This document shows, in pieces, positions 42,635 to 47,350 of a stretch of 47,350 nucleotides of DNA. The position numbers and the translations under genes are program-made. The notes beneath the pieces were generated by a model that had not been told where the DNA came from, did not search any database, and was given only the letters and a program-made list of their open reading frames with translations. This DNA comes from Solirubrobacterales bacterium (GTDB lineage Bacteria > Actinomycetota > Thermoleophilia > Solirubrobacterales > Solirubrobacteraceae), in assembly GCA_019240115.1 (NCBI GenBank), contig JAFAYV010000015.1, forward strand, positions 1-47,350, written 5' to 3'. Each line of letters opens with the position of its first letter. Positions within the stretch are counted from its first letter, which is position 1.

Positions 42635-42990
42635 TCGCCCGCCCCCGCCTCGGGCGTCGCGTCGTCGAGCAGGGCGCTGATCCGCAGGCCGCGATCGACC
42701 GACTCGTCATACGCGAAGGTGAGCGCCGGGGTGTGCTTGAGCGTCAGCTCGGCGGCGAGCCGGCGCTGCAGGAAGCCGTGCGCCGAGCGCAGCCCGTCGA
42801 TCGTCGCCTCCCGCGCCGCGTCGTCTCCGAGCACGCTCACGTAGACGCGAGCGTGTCGCAGGTCAGGGCTGGTCTTGACTCCGGTCACGGTCACGAAGCC
42901 GACGCGGGGGTCCTTGAGATCCGTGGAGATCGCGTCGGAGAGGACGGCTCGCATCGCCTCGTCGACGCGGCGCATTCGGCCTGCCCGCAT
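42631..42990 (-). CDS. rbfA: Ribosome-binding factor A
   Basis: 119-aa KH-type 30S maturation factor acting near the 5' helix of 16S rRNA. Family features: RMRRVDEAMRAVLSDAI, KDPRVGFVTVTGVKTSPDLRHARVYVSV and LKHTPALTFAYDESVDRGLRI. The C-terminal tail (DDATPEAGAGE) is short and acidic. It ends in a 4-bp overlap with nrnA and follows the DUF503 gene by 33 nt. Confidence 0.94.
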   Translation of the reverse strand: MRAGRMRRVDEAMRAVLSDAISTDLKDPRVGFVTVTGVKTSPDLRHARVYVSVLGDDAAREATIDGLRSAHGFLQRRLAAELTLKHTPALTFAYDESVDRGLRISALLDDATPEAGAGE

Positions 42991-43023
42991 CCTACCCCTC
43001 CCCCCTCGCGCGATGCGGTCCGC

Positions 43024-43353
43024 TCACGACCCGCCGACCCCGGCGCCCCACAGGTCCTGCACCGAGGCGACGAGCCGCTCGACGCGGGCGCCGTCGGGGC
43101 AGCGCGCGAGCACCCAGCGCTCGAGCTCGTCGACCGCGGCGTCCAGCACGCCCAGCGAGCCGCCGGTCAGTGCCGCGGTCAGCGTCGCGCGCTGCCACAG
43201 GTCCTGGTGGCCGGTCTCGGCCACCGCGGCGCCCAGACGCCCGCGCAGCTGGGCCTTGATCGAGGACAGCTCCTTGCGCTTGCCCTTCAGGCTCCCCGCG
43301 TCGGGAAAGTGCAGATGGATGACCAGCACCGCGACGAACCCGTCGCTCGCCAT
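43024..43353 (-). CDS. ylxP: DUF503/YlxP-like protein
   Basis: 109 aa, small alpha/beta protein of the DUF503 family, which is found beside infB and rbfA in Gram-positive bacteria and is thought to be linked to ribosome maturation. Seen: [22 protein letters not shown], where the LKGKR segment is the family hallmark, and [16 protein letters not shown]. Position infB-ylxP-rbfA is the classical one. Precise activity is not established. Confidence 0.88.
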   Translation of the reverse strand: MASDGFVAVLVIHLHFPDAGSLKGKRKELSSIKAQLRGRLGAAVAETGHQDLWQRATLTAALTGGSLGVLDAAVDELERWVLARCPDGARVERLVASVQDLWGAGVGGS

Positions 43354-43371
43354 GACGACCGGCGCAGCGGG

Positions 43372-45675
43372 CTAGGCGAGCTCGCGCTCGACCTGACGGG
43401 TGGTGTAGGTCTCCAGCACGTCGCCCTCCTTGACGTCGGCGTAGTCGCGCAACACGATTCCGCACTCGAACCCGGTCGCGACGTCGCGCACGTCGTCGTT
43501 GAACCGACGCAGGCTGGCGATCTCCCCGCCCCAGATGACGGTCCCGTCGCGGACGAGGCGCACCTTGGAGCCACGGGTGATCGTGCCCTCGGTGACATAG
43601 CAGCCGGCGATCGTCCCCACGCGCGAGGCGCGGAAGATCTGGCGGACCTCGGCGCTGCCCAACGCCTCCTCGACCTCCTCGGGGGCGAGCATGCCCTGCA
43701 TCGCCTGGCGCAATTCCTCGATCGCCCGGTAGATGACCGAGTAGTGGCGGATCTCGACGCCCTCGCGCTCGGCGACGGCCCGCGCGTCGCCGACCGGGCG
43801 GACGTTGAAGGCGAGGATGATCGCGTCCGAGGCCGCCGCCAGCATGACGTCTGACTCGGTGACCGCGCCGACCGCCCGGCGGATGACGTTGACCGACACC
43901 TCGTCCTGGGGCAGCTTGGCCACCTCGTCCTCGATCGCCTCCAGCGATCCGGCGACGTCGGCCTTGAGCACGAGGTTGAGCTCCTGCAGGTCGGAGCCGA
44001 AGATGTTCTCCAGCGAGACGCGCTTGCCGCTGCCCTGGCGCGCGAGCGACTCGGCCTTCAGGCGCGTGGCGCGCTCCATGGCCAGCTGGCGGGCGCGGCG
44101 CTCGTGCTCGACCGCGCGGACGATCTCGCCGGCGAGCGGCACGCCGTCGAAGCCGAGCACCTCGACCGGCTCGCCGGGGCGCGCCTCCGAGATCCGGTTG
44201 CCCGTGTAGTCCTGCATCGCGCGCACGCGGCCCCACTGGGCGCCGGCGACGAGCGCGTCGCCGACCTCGAGCGTGCCGCGGTTGACGAGGATCGTGACCA
44301 CCGGGCCGCGCCCCGGGTCGAGCTTGGACTCGATGACGGTGCCCGACGCGGCGGCGTCGGGGTTGGCCCGCAGCTCCTCGACCTCGGCCATGACGATGAT
44401 CGTCTCCAGCAGGTCGTCGAGCCCCTCGTGGGTCTTGGCCGACACGTCGACGAACTCGGTGTCGCCGCCCCACTCCACCGGTTGCAGGCCCAGCGAGGTC
44501 ATCTCCGAGCGCACGCGATCCGGCTGCGCGCCGGGAGTGTCGATCTTGTTGACCGCGACGAGCATCGGGACCGCGGCCTCCTTGGCGTGGTCGACCGCCT
44601 CCTGGGTCTGCGGCTTGACGCCGTCGTCGGCGGCGACCACGATGACCGCGATATCGGTGACCTTGGCGCCGCGGGCGCGCATCGCGGTGAACGCCTCGTG
44701 GCCGGGGGTGTCGAGGAAGGTCACGGTGTGGCTGTCGTGCTGGACCTGATAGGCGCCGATGTGCTGGGTGATGCCGCCGGCCTCGCCGGCCGCCACCTGA
44801 GTCGAGCGGATCGCATCGAGCAGCGAGGTCTTGCCGTGGTCGACGTGGCCCATGATCGTGACCACCGGGGCCCGCTGCACGAGGTCCTCCTCGGCATCGG
44901 CGAACACCGGCTCGGCGACCTCCTCGTCCTCGGAGTGGACGATCTCGACCTCCTTGTTGAGCTCGGAGGCGAGCACCTGGATCGAGTCGTCGGAGAGCGT
45001 CTGGGTCAGCGTCTTCATCTCGCCGAGCGCCATCAGCTTCTTCATCACCTCGGGCACCGGCACGTTGAGGTACTCCGCGACGTCCTTGACCGTCGAGCCC
45101 GAGTTGATCTGGATCGCGGAGGGGTCGGCGACCGCGACCCGGGCGGGACGCGACTCGGCCTCCTCGTCGTAGACCCCGCGCCGGCGCCGGCCTCGACGCT
45201 GGCGGCGCGGCGGCTGGTTGGACTGCGGCGGACCGCCGGTGCCCCCGGGGCCGCGCCGCGACGCCTGGGAGTCGATGACGACGCGGCGGCGACCGCCGGC
45301 GTTGCCGGGAGCGCGCTCGCCCTGGCGCGAGTCGCGAGTCGGGCGCTTGGGCGCGGTCTCGCCGTTCGCCGCACGCGCCTCGGAGCCGCGCGTGGCCTCC
45401 GCGCCGCCGGCGGCCTCGGGGGCCGGCGACGCGGCCGGGGCCGCGGGGTCCTGCCGCGACGCGGGCGGGGCCGGCGCGGCGGCGGTCGCCGTCGTCTCGC
45501 TCGGCGCCGCGGTCGCGGTCGCCGAGTCGCCGTTGGCCAGGACGCGCGCGGCGACCCGCTCGTCGACCGACGAGGAGGCCGCCTTGACGTCGACGCCGGC
45601 GGCCTTCAGGCGCGCGAGGACGTCCTTGGCGGCCAGGCCGCGCTCCTTGGCGATCTCATGAACACGTTTGGTCAT
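43372..45675 (-). CDS. infB: Translation initiation factor IF-2
   Basis: GTPase that brings fMet-tRNA to the 30S subunit. 767 aa. Domains: IF2N (about 1-50: [19 protein letters not shown]), a low-complexity Ala/Pro/Arg region (about 55-180), second IF2N (about 185-240: [21 protein letters not shown]), G domain (about 265-435; [22 protein letters not shown]), then domains II, III ([18 protein letters not shown]) and IV ending [16 protein letters not shown]. The N-terminal linker is shorter than in streptomycetes. It starts 23 nt after nusA. Confidence 0.97.
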   Translation of the reverse strand: MTKRVHEIAKERGLAAKDVLARLKAAGVDVKAASSSVDERVAARVLANGDSATATAAPSETTATAAAPAPPASRQDPAAPAASPAPEAAGGAEATRGSEARAANGETAPKRPTRDSRQGERAPGNAGGRRRVVIDSQASRRGPGGTGGPPQSNQPPRRQRRGRRRRGVYDEEAESRPARVAVADPSAIQINSGSTVKDVAEYLNVPVPEVMKKLMALGEMKTLTQTLSDDSIQVLASELNKEVEIVHSEDEEVAEPVFADAEEDLVQRAPVVTIMGHVDHGKTSLLDAIRSTQVAAGEAGGITQHIGAYQVQHDSHTVTFLDTPGHEAFTAMRARGAKVTDIAVIVVAADDGVKPQTQEAVDHAKEAAVPMLVAVNKIDTPGAQPDRVRSEMTSLGLQPVEWGGDTEFVDVSAKTHEGLDDLLETIIVMAEVEELRANPDAAASGTVIESKLDPGRGPVVTILVNRGTLEVGDALVAGAQWGRVRAMQDYTGNRISEARPGEPVEVLGFDGVPLAGEIVRAVEHERRARQLAMERATRLKAESLARQGSGKRVSLENIFGSDLQELNLVLKADVAGSLEAIEDEVAKLPQDEVSVNVIRRAVGAVTESDVMLAAASDAIILAFNVRPVGDARAVAEREGVEIRHYSVIYRAIEELRQAMQGMLAPEEVEEALGSAEVRQIFRASRVGTIAGCYVTEGTITRGSKVRLVRDGTVIWGGEIASLRRFNDDVRDVATGFECGIVLRDYADVKEGDVLETYTTRQVERELA

Positions 45676-45698
45676 CTACGGAGTGAGTCTACGAGCCT

Positions 45699-46964
45699 CT
45701 ACGAGCTTGCCGCCACCTGATCGGTGTCCTGGCCCGCGAGTGCCTGATGGGCCTCGATCCCGCAGTAGCGCGACGCGGGCAGGGCTGCGTTGGGACAGCG
45801 GCGCCCGTTGGAGAGGATCGCCGCGCAGCGACCCTGGGCCTCGTCCTCGTCGTAGCCGTGCTCGGCCTCCTCGGCGGCGAACTCGGTCTCGGAGCGGATG
45901 TCGATCCGCCAGCCGGTCAGCCGCGCCGCGAGGCGCGCGTTCTGGCCCTCGCGGCCGATGGCCAGCGACAGCTGATCGTCGGGGACGATGACCGTCGCCT
46001 GCTTGCCGGCGTCGTCGACGAGGACCTCGCGCACGCGCGCGGGCGACAGGGCCTTGGCCACGAACCGGGCGGGCTCGTCGTTGTAGGGGATGATGTCGAT
46101 CTTCTCGCCGCGCAGCTCGGAGACGACCATGCGCACCCGGGACCCGCGCGGGCCGACGCACGCGCCGACCGGATCGACGCCGTCGACGTGCGAGACGACC
46201 GCGATCTTCGAGCGATAGCCGGGCTCGCGTGCGACGTTGGTGATCTCGACCAGGCCGTCGGCGATCTCCGGCACCTCGAGCTCGAACAGCTGCTTGATCA
46301 GCTCGGGGTCGCGGCGCGAAACGATGATGCTCGGACCCTTGGTCGAGTTCGAGACGTCCTTGATGACCGCCTTGATGCGCTGCGAATGGTCGTAGCGCTC
46401 GCCCTCGACCTGCTCGGACTTGGGCAGCAGCGCCTCGACCCGTTCGCGCAGCTGCACGAGCGTGTAGCGCGAGTCGGACTGCTGCACGATGCCGGTGATC
46501 AGCTCGCCCACGCGATCGCGGTACTCCTCGAACATCATGTCGCGCTCGGCCTCGCGGATCCGCTGCAGGATCACCTGCTTGGCCGTCTGGGCGGCGATCC
46601 GGCCGAAGTCGTGCGGGGTGACGTCCTCGGTCTCGATCTCGTCCTCGTACTCCTTGAGCTTCTCGAGGTCGATCTCGGGCTCGGGGGGCTCGCGCATCTC
46701 GCCGGTCTCGGGGTCGACCGTGGGCTGCTCGGCCGGCGTGGCCTCGATCAGCAGTTGCTCCTCGAGCTCGGGCGGGATCTTGAGCTCCCACACCTTGAAG
46801 TCGCCGCTGTCACGGTCCATTTCCACCTTGGCGTAGCGGGCCGCGTCGGGCGTCTTCTTGTATGCCGATAAGAGCGCGTCTTCGAGCGCCTCCATCAGCT
46901 TCTCGGAGGAAATGTTCTTCTCCGCGGCAAGGCCGCGGACGGCCTCGACGATCTCTCTCGACAT
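45699..46964 (-). CDS. nusA: Transcription factor NusA with C-terminal C3H zinc-like tail
   Basis: Elongation/termination factor that binds RNA polymerase and boxA RNA. 421 aa, longer than the roughly 350-370 aa usual for Gram-positives. NTD about 1-150 with an extra acidic insertion (about 75-105: [17 protein letters not shown]), S1 about 155-220, KH1 and KH2 about 225-365 ([41 protein letters not shown]). After KH2 a tail at 380-406 reads Cys380-x9-Cys390-x10-Cys401-x4-His406 ([20 protein letters not shown]), resembling small zinc-binding C3H tags. ylxR, normally next, is absent. GGAG lies 9 nt before the ATG. Confidence 0.95.
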   Translation of the reverse strand: MSREIVEAVRGLAAEKNISSEKLMEALEDALLSAYKKTPDAARYAKVEMDRDSGDFKVWELKIPPELEEQLLIEATPAEQPTVDPETGEMREPPEPEIDLEKLKEYEDEIETEDVTPHDFGRIAAQTAKQVILQRIREAERDMMFEEYRDRVGELITGIVQQSDSRYTLVQLRERVEALLPKSEQVEGERYDHSQRIKAVIKDVSNSTKGPSIIVSRRDPELIKQLFELEVPEIADGLVEITNVAREPGYRSKIAVVSHVDGVDPVGACVGPRGSRVRMVVSELRGEKIDIIPYNDEPARFVAKALSPARVREVLVDDAGKQATVIVPDDQLSLAIGREGQNARLAARLTGWRIDIRSETEFAAEEAEHGYDEDEAQGRCAAILSNGRRCPNAALPASRYCGIEAHQALAGQDTDQVAASS

Positions 46965-46968
46965 GACT

Positions 46969-47350
46969 TCAGTCTCCAGGTACGAGGTTGGAGCGGGCGA
47001 TTTGCTCGTAGGGGATCGTGACCACGCCCTCCTGCGCGGCGATCGTCACGTCGCTCTCCGACGCGCCGACCAGCTCACCGGTCACGCTCCGGTGTCCGTC
47101 GGAGGCATCCCGCAGGCGCACCCGGGCGTGGCGACCTAGAAAGCGCGTGTAGTGCTGCGGCTTGCTGAGCGGACGGTCCTGCCCGGGGGAGGACACCTCG
47201 AGCGAATAACGGTCGCGATAGTCGCCCAGCAGCCCCGAGACGCGCTCGCACAAGTCGAGCGTGACGCCCTCGGGATGATCGATGAACAGCCTCAGCGTTG
47301 CCCCGGAGACGACCTCGACAAGCAGCACCTCGACCTGAGGCTCGCTCGCG
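46969..47350 (-). CDS. rimP: Ribosome maturation factor RimP (N-terminus beyond window)
   Basis: The visible 127 codons run open to the window edge (frame reading EPQVEVLLVEVVSGATLRLF), so the real start lies right of 47350; an internal GTG at 47328 is not the true start. Family features: LFIDHPEGVTLDLCERVSG, SLEVSSPGQDRPLSKPQHYTRF (RimP signature), and the C-terminal SH3-like domain ending IPYEQIARSNLVPGD. RimP aids 30S assembly. The stop lies 4 nt before the nusA ATG: standard rimP-nusA-infB operon head. Confidence 0.92.
   Translation of the reverse strand, partial: ASEPQVEVLLVEVVSGATLRLFIDHPEGVTLDLCERVSGLLGDYRDRYSLEVSSPGQDRPLSKPQHYTRFLGRHARVRLRDASDGHRSVTGELVGASESDVTIAAQEGVVTIPYEQIARSNLVPGD

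Overview
The window is a continuous, gene-dense stretch of GC-rich (over 70 % by eye) chromosomal DNA from an actinobacterium. The best fit is the deep-branching class Thermoleophilia (Solirubrobacterales-like). This rests on the combination of RNase Y with RNase J, a DapL-type aminotransferase beside dapF, a RodZ-like protein between ftsK and cinA, an Rv2578c-family radical SAM protein, and many starts without Shine-Dalgarno sequences. As I recall the M. tuberculosis map, the order of dapF, miaA, miaB, recX-recA, ftsK, rnj-dapA, dapB, M16 peptidase, pnp, rpsO, ribF, truB, nrnA, rbfA, infB, nusA and rimP follows its Rv2726c-Rv2842c block, so the backbone is housekeeping. I see no prophage, insertion sequence, CRISPR array, rRNA or tRNA.

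Layout. 1-4.1 kb: dapL (cut by the window edge) and dapF, divergent from a PMT-like glycosyltransferase, then miaA. 4.1-9.2 kb: a FIST-SDR pair behind a 14-bp repeat ladder, a secreted beta-rich protein with a foldable leader, and an MscS channel. 9.2-15.7 kb (minus strand): Rv2578c-like radical SAM gene with an SOS box, miaB, rny, recX, recA. 16.0-22.3 kb: an oxygenase-like protein (plus), then thpR, cinA, rodZ-like and ftsK (minus). 22.4-24.6 kb: a response regulator/histidine kinase pair. 24.6-27.2 kb: dapA-rnj. 27.2-33.8 kb: a coiled-coil protein, a GNAT protein, a nitrilase homologue without its cysteine, a VOC pseudogene, an atypical SDR, dapB and an M16 peptidase. 33.8-38.6 kb: pnp and a divergent MFS/TetR cassette. 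38.5-47.35 kb: dsbA-like, peroxiredoxin, rpsO, ribF, truB, nrnA, rbfA, ylxP-like, infB, nusA and rimP (cut by the edge), all on the minus strand.

How the genes work together. DapA, DapB, DapL and DapF together would make the short aminotransferase route to meso-diaminopimelate and lysine, but this DapF carries serine at both positions of its catalytic cysteines. The 3' block is a translation and RNA-processing operon (RimP, NusA, IF2, RbfA, NrnA, TruB, S15, PNPase) joined by 4-bp start/stop overlaps. RNase Y, RNase J and PNPase make up much of an RNA-decay machinery.

Most unusual observations: the Ser/Ser DapF; a ladder of 14-bp repeats in which each unit carries an SD, a start codon and a minute ORF; cinA and thpR in one frame separated only by TGA; a C3H zinc-binding-like tail on NusA with ylxR missing; a nitrilase with Ala at its nucleophile site; an SOS box on the radical SAM gene but none on recA; two copies of a REP-like palindrome whose stems covary; and different minisatellites in several spacers.
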